Notes: a model not told the origin generated them from the sequence alone. Positions 54,372 to 63,284 are shown, numbered from the stretch's first letter. The stretch: DNA of 64,000 nucleotides from Enterococcus plantarum (GCF_001730295.1 NZ_MIKA01000002.1:1-64000), one strand, 5' to 3'. A program made the numbers and translations.

Positions 54372-55223
54372 ATGGAAATCATAGAAAAAGCGCCCGCAAA
54401 AATCAATCTGGGGTTGGATGCTCTCTATAAAAGAAATGATGGTTATCACGAGTTAGAGATGATCATGGCTAGTGTAGATTTAGCCGATCGGCTGACCTTT
54501 GAGTTATTGCCGAAAAATGAAATAGTGATTGAAACAGATAGCTCCTTTTTGCCAGTAGATCGAAGAAATCACGTGTATCAAGCAGCAGAATTGCTGAAGA
54601 GCACGTTTAATCTTACGCAAGGAGTTAAAATTTATATAGAAAAAAGAATTCCCGTAGCCGCTGGGTTAGCTGGCGGCAGTAGTGATTGTGCTGCTGCGTT
54701 AAGAGGAATGAATCAATTGTGGGAGTTAGGCTTGTCGCTAGAAGAACTTGCTGTACTTGGCAGTAAGATTGGTTCAGATGTTCCGTATTGCGTTCATGGT
54801 GGGACAGCTTTTGTTACTGGTCGTGGAGAAAAGATTGAGTTTTTACCAACGATGCCACAATGTTGGGTCGTTTTAGTAAAGCCAAGAATGAGTGTCTCTA
54901 CGGGTTCGATTTTTGGGAGTTTATCCTTCAATGACGTAGAACATCCTGATATTCGTGGTCTGAAACAAGCCATTGAGACGAATAACTATCAGTTGATGGC
55001 AGAAAAAAGTGGTAATGCTTTAGAAGGTGTAACAATCAATCGTCACCCAGTGATCCAGCAAATCAAAGATCGTATGATGAAATATGGAGCAGATGCGGCA
55101 CTGATGAGTGGGAGCGGCCCAACAGTTTTTGCCTTGTGTGAGAAAAAGACAAGAGCACAGCGTATTTATAACGGTTTAAAAGGCTTTTGTGAAGAAGTTT
55201 ATATTGTACGGACGTTAAAATAA
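54372..55223 (+). CDS. ispE: 4-diphosphocytidyl-2-C-methyl-D-erythritol kinase
   Basis: 283 residues. GHMP kinase: Lys9 in EKAPAKINLGLD, ATP loop PVAAGLAGGSSDCAAA (94-109), catalytic Asp136 in KIGSDVPYC, and C-terminal LMSGSGPTVFAL. Site TTAGATAGGTG. In the MEP route it phosphorylates CDP-methylerythritol. Orthologues are kept in enterococci at this place between veg and the zinc transporter. Followed by repeat R5. Confidence 0.94.
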   Translation: MEIIEKAPAKINLGLDALYKRNDGYHELEMIMASVDLADRLTFELLPKNEIVIETDSSFLPVDRRNHVYQAAELLKSTFNLTQGVKIYIEKRIPVAAGLAGGSSDCAAALRGMNQLWELGLSLEELAVLGSKIGSDVPYCVHGGTAFVTGRGEKIEFLPTMPQCWVVLVKPRMSVSTGSIFGSLSFNDVEHPDIRGLKQAIETNNYQLMAEKSGNALEGVTINRHPVIQQIKDRMMKYGADAALMSGSGPTVFALCEKKTRAQRIYNGLKGFCEEVYIVRTLK

Positions 55224-55224
55224 A

Positions 55225-55344
55225 AGGTTGTGACAGAAGTGTGTAACGCCAAGAAATAAGCAGGAGTTGCTTCTGCTATCATCTTATATCCAGATTGCAG
55301 GGGTGAGGTGTGACTCATAGAGTCATGTCTCAGCTCCTTTTTTT
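55225..55344 (+). repeat. Intergenic palindromic repeat copy R5 (short form) with terminator
   Basis: GTTGTGACAGAAGTGTGTAA, CAAGAAATAAGCAGGAGTTG, CTTCTGC: the inner hairpin of R2 is missing. Ends in a terminator GAGGTGTGACTC / GAGTCATGTCTC with CTCCTTTTTTT. The only full copy between codirectional genes (ispE and adcA). Confidence 0.8.
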
Positions 55345-55385
55345 GGTTATAGTAATAGGAATAAACTATTTTGATCTGTTTTCAC

Positions 55386-55414
55386 TTGACGTTCTCATTT
55401 CCTTCTGGTAAATT
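55386..55414 (+). promoter_or_regulatory. Promoter of the zinc uptake operon
   Basis: TTGACG (55386-55391), 17-bp spacer, TAAATT (55409-55414). The Zur box lies directly downstream, where bound repressor would block the polymerase. Confidence 0.65.
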
Positions 55415-55427
55415 AGTTCTTGCTAAC

Positions 55428-55448
55428 AAATCGTAAATATTACGATTT
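55428..55448. promoter_or_regulatory. Zur box
   Basis: Arms AAATCGTAA (55428-55436) and TTACGATTT (55440-55448) with ATA between; nearly identical to the Bacillus Zur consensus (AAATCGTAAT-N-ATTACGATTT, one deviating base). Located 32 bp before the adcA ATG. Confidence 0.92.
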
Positions 55449-55479
55449 AATCAAGGTAAATCGAAATGAGGATAAAGAG

Positions 55480-56442
55480 ATGAGAAAAAATAGCTGGAAA
55501 TATAGTATCGGAATGTTGCTAGTAATCGTGATGTTTACATTAACAGCATGCGGACAAACGAAAGAGCAAGATAAAACTGGGAAAAGTGATACAATAAAAG
55601 TCGTGACAACGTTTTACCCCATGTATGATTTCGCTAAAAATGTGGTAGGGGATGCTGGAGAGGTTCAATTATTGATTCCATCTGGAACAGAACCTCATGA
55701 TTATGAACCAAGTGCTAAAGACATAGCGAAGATCACAGATGCAGATGTCGTTGTGTATAATAGTCACGAATTAGAAACGTGGGTCAAAGACGTTTTAGAA
55801 AATGTCGATGAGAAGAAAGTTGCGGTTGTTGAAGCGGCAGGGTCGATCGATTTGATGGAAGGTACAGCTCATGAGCATGATGGCGAAGAAGCTGACCATG
55901 ACGAACATGACCACGATCACGAATTAGATCCTCATGTTTGGCTAGATCCCGTTTTAGCACAAAAAGAAGTTGAAGCAATTCGTGATGCGTTGGTGAAAAA
56001 ATACCCAGATAAAAAAGAGACCTTTGAAAAAAATGCAGCAACTTATATTGAAAAGTTGAAAGGCTTAGATACAGAATATAAAGAAGCCTTTGCGAATGCT
56101 AAAAATAAAACGTTCGTAACACAGCATGCAGCATTTGGCTACTTAGCGAAACAATACGGTTTGATACAAGAATCGATTGCTGGTATTTCACCAGATCAAG
56201 AGCCTTCACCAAGCCGTTTGGCAGAGTTGAAAAAATATATCGAAGAGCACAACGTATCCGTGATCTATTTTGAAACATCTGCTTCATCAAAAGTTGCTAA
56301 AACATTAGCACGTGAAACAAATGTAGAATTGGCAGTGCTTAATCCGTTAGAAAGTATTACCCAAAAAGAACAAGATAATGGGGAAGATTATATTTCTGTT
56401 ATGAAAGCCAATCTTGAAGCGTTGAAGAAAAGCATTAAGTAA
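55480..56442 (+). CDS. adcA: Zinc ABC transporter substrate-binding lipoprotein
   Basis: 320 residues from ATG 55480; the longer frame from TTG 55420 would begin in the Zur box. Lipoprotein signal with lipobox LTAC (Cys23). Cluster A-1 fold: VVTTFYPMYDFAKNVVGDAG, GTEPHDYEPSAKD (zinc His), histidine-rich loop of His/Asp/Glu at about 128-150, DPHVWLDPVLAQ, FVTQHAAFGYLAKQYGL and FETSASSKVAK. Captures zinc outside and passes it to AdcB. No C-terminal ZinT domain, unlike long streptococcal AdcA. Zur-regulated first gene of the operon. Confidence 0.92.
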   Translation: MRKNSWKYSIGMLLVIVMFTLTACGQTKEQDKTGKSDTIKVVTTFYPMYDFAKNVVGDAGEVQLLIPSGTEPHDYEPSAKDIAKITDADVVVYNSHELETWVKDVLENVDEKKVAVVEAAGSIDLMEGTAHEHDGEEADHDEHDHDHELDPHVWLDPVLAQKEVEAIRDALVKKYPDKKETFEKNAATYIEKLKGLDTEYKEAFANAKNKTFVTQHAAFGYLAKQYGLIQESIAGISPDQEPSPSRLAELKKYIEEHNVSVIYFETSASSKVAKTLARETNVELAVLNPLESITQKEQDNGEDYISVMKANLEALKKSIK

Positions 56443-56519
56443 GAAATTGAGGCGGAATAATGGTGTTGAGCTATTATTTCGGCCTTCAATTGTATAGTAG
56501 TCAAAGAAGGAGAATAGAC

Positions 56520-57200
56520 ATGCATTACCTAGAAGTCAAAGACCTCACATTTTATTATGATGATGAGCCAGTTTTAGAAGATGTTTCATATTATGTCGAT
56601 CCAGGCGAATTTGTCATTCTCACTGGTGAGAATGGAGCAGCAAAATCAACATTGATCAAAAGTACATTGGGCTTATTGAAACCAACAAAAGGTGCAATCA
56701 CGATTGCCAAAGAAAACAGTGCGGGTGAGAAGCTCAGCATTGGCTATATTCCACAACAAGTAGCTTCTTTTAACGCAGGATTCCCAAGTACAGTGATCGA
56801 ACTAGTTCGATCAGGACGTTTTCCGCGTAATCGTTGGTTCAAGCCCTTAACCAAAAGAGATCATCAACATGTGGAAAAAGCACTCAAAGCAGTCGGCATG
56901 TGGGACATGCGCCATAAACGGATCGGTGAACTTTCTGGTGGACAGAAACAACGTATCAGTTTGGCGCGTATTTTTGCGACTGACCCTGATTTATTTATTT
57001 TAGATGAGCCAACAACGGGAATGGATGAAACGTCTAGGAATGAATTTTACCGCCTGTTACGGCACAATGCCCATGATCATGGCAAAGCGATTTTGATGAT
57101 CACCCACGATCATGAAGATATCAAATCGTATGCGGATCGCCAAATTCGTTTAGTTCGGAAGGAGGACTCACAATGGAGATGTTTTCATATGAGTTCATGA
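56520..57200 (+). CDS. adcC: Zinc ABC transporter ATP-binding protein
   Basis: 226 residues from ATG 56520, six bases after AAGGAGAATAG; the track from 56460 has no site. Walker A is GENGAAKST (about 38-46) with Ala instead of the usual last Gly, a variant also seen in AdcC/ZnuC of Gram-positives; Q-loop in [10 protein letters not shown], signature LSGGQKQR (about 141-148), Walker B LFILDEPT and H-loop MITHDHED. Energises zinc import with AdcA/AdcB. Overlaps adcB by 28 bases. Confidence 0.92.
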   Translation: MHYLEVKDLTFYYDDEPVLEDVSYYVDPGEFVILTGENGAAKSTLIKSTLGLLKPTKGAITIAKENSAGEKLSIGYIPQQVASFNAGFPSTVIELVRSGRFPRNRWFKPLTKRDHQHVEKALKAVGMWDMRHKRIGELSGGQKQRISLARIFATDPDLFILDEPTTGMDETSRNEFYRLLRHNAHDHGKAILMITHDHEDIKSYADRQIRLVRKEDSQWRCFHMSS

Positions 57201-58009
57201 GAAAAGCTTTTTTAGCCGCAACATTTATTTCGGTCATTGCACCAATGTTAGGGGTATTTCTTGTGATTAGAAGACAATCTTTAATGGCGGATACTCTTTC
57301 ACACGTATCGCTAGCTGGAGTTGCTTTAGGGTTTTTCTTAAACTGGAATCCAAATATCATGACAATGGTTGTCGTGATTATTGCGGCAATTATTTTAGAA
57401 TACCTACGAATGATTTATAGTACGTACTCAGAAATCTCGATTGCAATCTTAATGTCAGGTGGATTGGCGCTAGCTTTGGTGCTGATGAACCTGAGCGGAG
57501 GAAATTCAGCAGCCAGTATCCAGTCGTATCTATTCGGTTCGATTGTGACGATTACGTGGCAACAGGTCATTATTTTAGCAGTTCTGTTTGTGGTGTTAGT
57601 GATTTTGTTTGTCTTATTCAAACGGCCAATGTATGTTTTGACCTTTGATGAAGATACGGCTCATGTGGACGGATTGCCGATTCACTGGATGTCGATGCTA
57701 TTCAACGTCATTACAGGTGTGGCGATTGCAGTGATGATCCCAATTGCGGGAGCGTTATTGATATCAGCGATCATGGTGTTACCAGCTGCCATCGGAATGC
57801 GGATCGGTAAAGGGTTTAATACGGTCATCATTATTAGTGTTATTATGGGATTGATTGGCATGCTAACAGGATTGACGGGGTCTTATTATTTAGAAACACC
57901 GCCAAGTGCCAGCATCACATTGATTTTTATCGGATTGTTTATTCTTGTCAGCATTGTCCGTAAAGGATTGATGACTTTGCAAAGAAATAAGAAGATGAGT
58001 CAGCGATAA
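57173..58009 (+). CDS. adcB: Zinc ABC transporter permease
   Basis: 278 residues, site AAGGAGG at 57159-57165. ABC-3 type permease with about eight membrane helices ([66 protein letters not shown]). Forms the zinc channel. Last gene of adcACB. A terminator with AGATAAGAGGAAAAA / TTTTTCTCTTATCTT arms follows (about 58028-58075). Confidence 0.93.
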   Translation: MEMFSYEFMRKAFLAATFISVIAPMLGVFLVIRRQSLMADTLSHVSLAGVALGFFLNWNPNIMTMVVVIIAAIILEYLRMIYSTYSEISIAILMSGGLALALVLMNLSGGNSAASIQSYLFGSIVTITWQQVIILAVLFVVLVILFVLFKRPMYVLTFDEDTAHVDGLPIHWMSMLFNVITGVAIAVMIPIAGALLISAIMVLPAAIGMRIGKGFNTVIIISVIMGLIGMLTGLTGSYYLETPPSASITLIFIGLFILVSIVRKGLMTLQRNKKMSQR

Positions 58010-58027
58010 ATTCGCTTAAACTAGCGT

Positions 58028-58075
58028 AAGATAAGAGGAAAAACGAAAGTTTTTTCTCTTATCTTCTTTTTTGTT
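58028..58075 (+). terminator. Terminator after adcB
   Basis: AAGATAAGAGGAAAAA and TTTTTTCTCTTATCTT arms around CGAAAG, then CTTTTTTG. Confidence 0.9.
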
Positions 58076-58080
58076 TCTTA

Positions 58081-58124
58081 AATTGCGAACTATTTTTTAT
58101 TTTTGCTAAAAAATGCTCGATTTT
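58081..58124. promoter_or_regulatory. Possible inverted PurBox pair upstream of purR
   Basis: AATTGCGAACTAT (58081-58093) is one base off the PurBox core CCGAAC; an inverted weaker partner AAATGCTCGATTTT lies at 58111-58124, about 17 bp away, the spacing used by Bacillus PurR. Both deviate from consensus, so this is tentative. Confidence 0.4.
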
Positions 58125-58274
58125 TTTTGGAAAACACCCTATAATAGGGAACGATAGATTGTAAGGGCGTATCATTTATTTTACCTATTAAAAAAATGAA
58201 GAACAAACCTATAAAAAATAAGGGATAATCATTATTCTAATGAATAACAACCCTTAAAGGAAAGAGGAGAAGAA

Positions 58275-59102
58275 GTGACAGATTCTAAAATTCGGAGAAG
58301 CGAACGATTGATTGATATGACACAGTACTTGTTGGATCATCCCCATACTTTGGTTTCTTTGACCCATTTTGCACAGCGTTATAAATCAGCCAAATCATCG
58401 ATTAGTGAGGATTTAGCGATTATTAAAAAAACATTCAAACAAAGAGGGACAGGTATTCTTGAAACGATTCCAGGAGCAGCCGGTGGCGTTCGTTTTATCC
58501 CAGAAATGCCATACGAAGAGTCAAAAGAATTGGTTATGGCTTTGTGTGACCGTTTATCAGAACAAGATCGTCTGTTGCCAGGAGGATATGTGTATCTTTC
58601 TGATCTATTAGGACAGCCGGAATTGTTGCGCCAAGTTGGGAGAATTATTGCTTCTAAATATTTAGGTGAAAAAATCGATGCGGTGATGACAGTGGCGACA
58701 AAAGGGGTGCCAATCGCACAAGCTGTCTCCTATTACTTGAACGTGCCGTTTGTAATTGTTCGTCGTGACTCAAAAATTACCGAAGGCTCGACGGTTAGTG
58801 TGAATTATGTTTCTGGATCATCTGAACGAATCGAAAAAATGGAATTATCAAAACGTAGTCTAAAACGTGGTTCAAGAGTCTTAGTCGTGGATGACTTCAT
58901 GAAAGGCGGCGGAACCGTTAACGGAATGAAGAGCCTGATTGAAGAATTTGAGGCGGAACTTGTTGGGATCACCGTGTTTGCAGAGTCTAAATTTAAAGGA
59001 CAACGTGCGATCGAAGATTATACTTCGTTACTTTATGTTGAAGACGTGGATACGCGCACGAAAACAATCAATGTTGTGCCAGGAAATTATTTTGATAAAT
59101 AG
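58275..59102 (+). CDS. purR: Purine operon repressor PurR
   Basis: 275 residues from GTG 58275 after AGAGGAGAAG. N-terminal winged helix (1-75, RSERLIDMTQYLLDHPHTLV, SLTHFAQRYKSAKSSISEDL) and C-terminal phosphoribosyltransferase-like effector domain (about 80-275) with PRPP loop RVLVVDDFMKGGGTVNGM (about 198-214). Represses purine genes when PRPP is low; in lactococci it can act as activator. Orthologous position upstream of glmU region. Confidence 0.94.
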   Translation: MTDSKIRRSERLIDMTQYLLDHPHTLVSLTHFAQRYKSAKSSISEDLAIIKKTFKQRGTGILETIPGAAGGVRFIPEMPYEESKELVMALCDRLSEQDRLLPGGYVYLSDLLGQPELLRQVGRIIASKYLGEKIDAVMTVATKGVPIAQAVSYYLNVPFVIVRRDSKITEGSTVSVNYVSGSSERIEKMELSKRSLKRGSRVLVVDDFMKGGGTVNGMKSLIEEFEAELVGITVFAESKFKGQRAIEDYTSLLYVEDVDTRTKTINVVPGNYFDK

Positions 59103-59204
59103 AGGTAAGATCAGCTATCAGAAATGGTGGCTGTTTTTGTTGAAAAGGTGGGAATTTGCATTTAAATGAGCGGACAAATGATTGGTGTAAAATGAGAAAA
59201 AACA

Positions 59205-59312
59205 ACGAGCTACTTATCAAGTGATAGTAGATAATGAATTGGTTTGTTGTAAAGAGATAAGTAGCTAGTTGAAATTCGCAGGTTCTGCATCCCTGCTCGT
59301 TTTTTACTTAAC
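59205..59312 (+). ncRNA. Possible structured RNA after purR
   Basis: AGCTACTTATC (about 59209-59219) and GATAAGTAGCT (about 59255-59265) form an 11-bp stem; ACGAGC at the left and GCTCGT at the right form an outer stem, with GCAGG/CCTGC inside and a TTTTTT run at about 59301. It could be the purR terminator region or a small RNA. A second hairpin CTTAACGA .. TCGTTAAG with CCGCC..GGCGG follows at about 59307-59343. Confidence 0.4.
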
Positions 59313-59519
59313 GACCCATCTTCCGCCAGGCGGATCGTTAAGAATACTGATGCACGAGAAACAAATCTTACATTGTACCATTCAATCGGGTAAAACAAGT
59401 AGAGCGTTTATTTCGTTATTACTTTCTTAGGACGGTTCATTATACGCGCATTGACTTAGCTGCCTTTCTAGATTGAATGGGAAATGTATGGTAGTGATCG
59501 ATTCTAGTAACATCAGCTC

Positions 59520-59620
59520 GCAAGCACTAATTGGTAGAATGTAAATACGAAAATATCGTATTTAAAAAGGAGAAAGAAGTGCTTGCTGTTTATAAAAAGA
59601 GCGAAAAAAGACGGTATTAG
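59520..59620 (+). promoter_or_regulatory. Nested palindrome over a 13-codon reading frame
   Basis: Outer arms GCAAGCACT (59520-59528) and AGTGCTTGC (59578-59586), inner arms AAATACGA (59543-59550) and TCGTATTT (59556-59563). An AAAAGGAG site lies between inner and outer right arms, and GTG at 59579 starts a frame MLAVYKKSEKRRY that stops at TAG 59618-59620 in the next hairpin. In RNA the outer stem would hide the start codon. Confidence 0.45.
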
Positions 59621-59637
59621 CCACCAACTAATACCGT
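59605..59637 (-). terminator. Minus-strand terminator hairpin of RNA unit A
   Basis: ACGGTATTAG (59611-59620), seven-base loop, CTAATACCGT (59628-59637), perfect 10 bp. On the minus strand it is followed by CTTTTTTCG, so it can end a transcript running opposite to RNA A. Confidence 0.6.
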
Positions 59638-59732
59638 ACAAAAGTGCAACAAATAACTACCAACTGCTTCAAATGAAACAAGAATTGTAAAAAGTACTAG
59701 TATTTCTTACAAAAATTGAGTAAAATGAAAGA

Positions 59733-59838
59733 GTCGATATGAAAATATTGACTTCGGCAACTTATATTATTAGTTTGTGCTGATAATATGAGGCTCTGTA
59801 TTCGGGTTACCGCCCTTGTACAGAGTGCCTTTTTATTT
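59733..59838 (+). ncRNA. Small structured RNA, unit A
   Basis: -10 box TAAAAT at 59721-59726; transcript begins near GTCGATAT. Central hairpin CTTATATTATTAG / CTGATAATATGAG (59761-59792, loop TTTGTG) and strong terminator GGCTCTGTATTCGGG / CGCCCTTGTACAGAGTGCC plus TTTTTATTTT (59792-59838). Unit B repeats this plan with paired changes on both sides of the stems. No open reading frame of note inside. Family not recognised. Confidence 0.7.
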
Positions 59839-59872
59839 TGTTTTTCGCTCTAATTACCTGATTTTAAACACA

Positions 59873-59903
59873 AAAAAATGATATTAGTCAGCTACTAATA
59901 CCA
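59873..59903 (-). terminator. Minus-strand terminator hairpin of RNA unit B
   Basis: TGATATTAG (59879-59887), seven-base loop, CTAATACCA (59895-59903), eight of nine pairs; followed on the minus strand by TTTTTTTG. Same place and loop size as in unit A. Confidence 0.55.
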
Positions 59904-59991
59904 TGAAGCGTTCGTTAAATAACCATTCACTAACAGTATTGAGCAAGAAAAAAGAATGGAAATCTCTTCTTACTTTTAGTACAATAAGGGT

Positions 59992-60098
59992 AGTCGATAA
60001 GAAATTATTGGCGAGGCAACTTGTATTATTAGTTTGTGCTGATAATACAGGGCTCTGTTTTGAAGATTACCGTCTTCTGACAGGGCGCCTTTTTTTAT
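59992..60098 (+). ncRNA. Small structured RNA, unit B
   Basis: -10 box TACAAT at 59980-59985, with TGGAAA 17 bases upstream. Transcript begins near GTCGATAAG. Central hairpin CTTGTATTATTAG / CTGATAATACAGG (60020-60051) with the same loop TTTGTG, then terminator GGCTCTGTTTTGAAGA / TCTTCTGACAGGGCGCC and TTTTTTTATTTT (60051-60098). About 259 bp after unit A. Confidence 0.7.
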
Positions 60099-60119
60099 TT
60101 TATGTTGTAAATTTATTTT

Positions 60120-60480
60120 AACTTAAAGACGTTAGAAGAGTCAATAGCATAGTGGGAAAGAATTCAAATAGTCAAAATAGTCTAGAAAAATGGACAAATT
60201 TGATAAAAATGGTGGAATTTTTAAATTTCACTTGCGTTGTTTGAAGTTCATTCATAGGCGAATACTTGAGTGGCTAGAAAGGACTGTTTAAAATTCTTTT
60301 TACCTTGATTATCGACTATGCGGTGATTAGTTTATTTTGGAAAATATTGGGAGAAAAATGAGTGTGTAAAAAGTAGGGATACAAATAAAAAACAGTCAAA
60401 ACGCTTCTTTTTATGGGATAAACTGAAATAAAAGTAGTTGAGATGAATAAAAACATTTGGTAAGATTAGGTTGTAGATAG
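60120..60480. other. Intergenic stretch with nothing recognised
   Basis: AT-rich; no frame with a ribosome site and no clear hairpin except a weak AAGCCTGA / TCAGACTT stem at about 60496-60517, flanked by A and T runs, which may end transcripts from both directions. Confidence 0.4.
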
Positions 60481-60616
60481 TTTAAAACAAAAAAAGCCTG
60501 ATTGGCGTCAGACTTCTTTTACTACTAATTTTGATACATAACATAAATAATTAGGCTTGCAAAAAAACAAGTTGGCATTCCTGATTTAGTATCAAAAAAA
60601 GTATTGTATTACATAC

Positions 60617-60838
60617 TTATTTCTTTGAACGACCACAAGATGCCTTCGAAAACTTCTTGTTGGTCTTTTTTTTGCTTCTACATCTGATTTTGGTTCTTTT
60701 GGTTTTATAATGTTCCCTGATTATTGATTCAGGGACATTTCTAAATAGTACCAAAACAAACAAAATCACAGAACCCCACAAGGGGAATCCAATGATGTGG
60801 CTAAGCAAAAAAGTACTTACTGATGTACTTTGTTTCAT
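60617..60838 (-). CDS. Fst-like small hydrophobic peptide (possible type I toxin)
   Basis: From ATG 60838 after GTGAGGG. The start MKQSTSVSTFLLSHIIGFPL, WGSVILFVLVLFRN has one membrane helix and the SHIIG-PL-G-V pattern of Fst/Ldr-type toxins, preceded by a hairpin AAAGTAC/GTACTTT near the start codon as in par-type RNAs. The tail is longer (about 35 residues) and very basic (KTKRTKIRCRSKKKTNKK), unlike the usual short Fst tail, so the end may be frameshifted or this may be another small membrane protein. Convergent to a weak terminator at about 60496-60517. Confidence 0.4.
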   Translation of the reverse strand: MKQSTSVSTFLLSHIIGFPLWGSVILFVLVLFRNVPESIIREHYKTKRTKIRCRSKKKTNKKFSKASCGRSKK

Positions 60839-61091
60839 TCTGACCCTCACGTAATTTAGTTACCAAAGTGAGTTTACAATCATTTTTCATGTATCACACT
60901 CCATTTGATAGTATTAGGAGTGCTACTTGTTTTCATTGTTCAATCTAGAATAGATCGTATAGAATACTCTTTAAAAAAGTAGTTCAGAGAAGTTCTTTAG
61001 TGGATAAAAGGATTCTATAAGTTTCCAGAATGATTTACATGCTAATTTTGTAGATATATAGGAGACCTCTGAAAGTAATACTTTTTTTGAA

Positions 61092-61426
61092 TTATTTCAT
61101 AAATTTCACATTCTGAACGAACGCTTCCAACTCTTCTCTACGCTCGATAGTATGATTATATTTTTCACTGTCATAGCAAATATAATTTCCACGCTTTGTA
61201 TACACGCCATCACCTGATTCTTTCACCTTAGACAAAAACATCGAAACTTCTGACGTTTCATGACAAATCGGGCAGATGCCTTTTTGGGTTGTAGGAGAAA
61301 TCGTTCCGGAAACACCAACTAGCTGTCCATCGATTACAGCGAGAATAAATTTTTTCTGTTTCCAGCTATAAAATGATCAACACTTTCTAAGAAAGTCTTG
61401 TACTTTTCAACATCAGTTGATTTCAT
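61092..61426 (-). pseudogene. FusB/FBP-type EF-G-binding protein remnant
   Basis: Minus-strand frame ending at TAA (61094-61092) reads KFILAVIDGQLVGVSGTISP, TTQKGICPICHETSEVSMFL, SKVKESGDGVYTKRGNYICY, DSEKYNHTIERREELEAFVQ. The CxxC and YICxD pairs with KxSGDG are the treble-clef zinc finger of the FusB/FusC family, which frees EF-G from fusidic acid-stalled ribosomes. The N-terminal half is missing; the piece MKSTDVEKYKTFLESVDHF from ATG 61426 is in another phase, so at least one frameshift lies near 61360. Not functional. Confidence 0.7.
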
Positions 61427-61691
61427 TCACTGTGTTTCAAAGCAAAAGTGAAGCGGGCTTGTTTAATCTTGACAGAAAGAGTTGATTTATCTGCGCTCTG
61501 TTCCATAAGTTAACGGTACTAGCATAATGTTCATCCATTATAACGCAAACACCCAAAATTATAAATTGGTATAGCAAAAAAGTAATTGGTTCAGTTGAAA
61601 AACCATAAAGAGTAGGCTAAACTAAAACATGGCGCTATTTTGAAAGTAACAGAAACGATTGAAAATAAAACAAATCTTAGGAGTGAAGCAA

Positions 61692-63080
61692 TTGGAAAAC
61701 AGATATGTCATCATCCTGGCTGCTGGTAAAGGAACACGCATGAAATCAAAACTTTATAAAGTGTTACATCCTGTCGCTGGAAAACCAATGGTGGAACACA
61801 TCATGGATCAAGTAGAAAAAACGAATCCAAGTGAAGTTGTGACGATTGTAGGTCATGGTGCTGAGGCAATCAAAAGCCACTTAGGCGAACGTAGCCAATA
61901 TGCTTTACAAGCAGAACAATTAGGAACAGGGCATGCCGTGTTACAAGCAGAATCACATTTAGCAGGAAAACAAGGCACAACTCTTGTGATTACAGGGGAT
62001 ACACCGCTATTAACTGCTGAAACATTGGCGAATTTGTTTGACTATCACCAAGGGAAAAACGCCAGTGCGACGATTTTGACCGCTCATGCGGAAGATCCAA
62101 CTGGATATGGACGTATTATTCGTGATCATGTGGGCATTGTAGAAAAAATCGTCGAGCAAAAAGATGCGTCTGAACAAGAAGCTCGCGTTCAGGAAATCAA
62201 TACTGGAACGTTTTGTTTTGATAATGAAGCATTATTTAATGCGTTGTCTAAAATCAATACGAACAATGCACAAGGGGAATACTATTTAACGGATATTATT
62301 GAGATTCTTAAAAAAGAAGGCAAGACCGTTGCAGCATATCAAATGGCGGACTTTGAAGAAGCGATGGGAATCAATGATCGTGTGGCTTTAGCTGAGGCTA
62401 ATAAAATCATGCACCGCCGCTTGAATACGATGCATATGAGAAATGGTGTATCATTTGTTGATTCTGATTCAACCTATATTGACGAAGGCGTTGTAATCGG
62501 TTCAGATACTGTGATTGAAGCTGGTGTTCATTTAAAAGGGAAGACAGTAATCGGTGAAGATTGTATGATCGGCGCACATTCAGAGATCGTTGATAGTGTG
62601 ATCGAAGATAACGTAAAAATTACACAATCAGTTGTTGAAGAAAGTATTATTCGCAAAGATGCGGATATAGGGCCATTTGCGCATATCCGTCCAAAAGCTG
62701 AAATCGGGGAGCGTGTCCATGTCGGTAACTTTGTAGAAATCAAGAATGCGACCGTGGCAGAAGATACCAAAGTGGGGCATCTAACTTATGTTGGTGATGC
62801 GGATTTAGGGAAAGATATTAATGTTGGTTGCGGTGTAGTTTTCGTTAATTATGATGGAAAAGACAAACATCGGACAACGGTTGGAGATCATGCGTTTATC
62901 GGGTCGGCAACAAACTTGATTGCACCTGTGACTGTTGCAGCGAATTCAGTTATCGCAGCAGGTTCAACAATTACAGAGGATGTGGCAGAGTTTGACTTAG
63001 CGATTGCTCGTGCAAGACAAGTGAATAAAGAAGGGTATGGGAAAAACATGCCTTATATGAATAAAAAAAATAAAGAATAA
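61692..63080 (+). CDS. glmU: Bifunctional N-acetylglucosamine-1-phosphate uridyltransferase / glucosamine-1-phosphate acetyltransferase
   Basis: 462 residues from TTG 61692, five bases after TAGGAGTG. N-terminal pyrophosphorylase: [41 protein letters not shown] and [11 protein letters not shown]-terminal hexapeptide beta-helix (about 255-450): [61 protein letters not shown]. Makes UDP-GlcNAc for peptidoglycan and teichoic acids. prs, the usual next gene, is not found directly after it here. A terminator follows. Confidence 0.96.
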   Translation: MENRYVIILAAGKGTRMKSKLYKVLHPVAGKPMVEHIMDQVEKTNPSEVVTIVGHGAEAIKSHLGERSQYALQAEQLGTGHAVLQAESHLAGKQGTTLVITGDTPLLTAETLANLFDYHQGKNASATILTAHAEDPTGYGRIIRDHVGIVEKIVEQKDASEQEARVQEINTGTFCFDNEALFNALSKINTNNAQGEYYLTDIIEILKKEGKTVAAYQMADFEEAMGINDRVALAEANKIMHRRLNTMHMRNGVSFVDSDSTYIDEGVVIGSDTVIEAGVHLKGKTVIGEDCMIGAHSEIVDSVIEDNVKITQSVVEESIIRKDADIGPFAHIRPKAEIGERVHVGNFVEIKNATVAEDTKVGHLTYVGDADLGKDINVGCGVVFVNYDGKDKHRTTVGDHAFIGSATNLIAPVTVAANSVIAAGSTITEDVAEFDLAIARARQVNKEGYGKNMPYMNKKNKE

Positions 63081-63082
63081 AA

Positions 63083-63122
63083 AAGAAGGTGAACGCTGAT
63101 GTTTTGGCGTTCACCTTCTTTT
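63083..63122 (+). terminator. Terminator after glmU
   Basis: AAGAAGGTGAACGC and GCGTTCACCTTCTT arms around TGATGTTTTG, then TTCTTG. Confidence 0.88.
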
Positions 63123-63284
63123 CTTGTCATACGGTAGAGTGTTGTTTTTGAAAGATGTTTCCAACATAAAATAAAAAATGATACATATTTTTATAGTTAT
63201 CATTCTCTTTTTGTGTCATAATTAAATATAAGTGTGACATTAGGGTGATAATGTATTTTTTATCATGGAAAAGGAGTGAAATGT

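Noticed and set aside
59210-59398. 62-residue minus-strand frame after purR
   Set aside because: Overlaps the hairpins and has no site or similarity; more likely part of untranslated structured DNA.
59903-60121. 72-residue plus-strand frame over RNA unit B
   Set aside because: The frame runs through the promoter, hairpin and terminator of the RNA; not matched by a frame in unit A.
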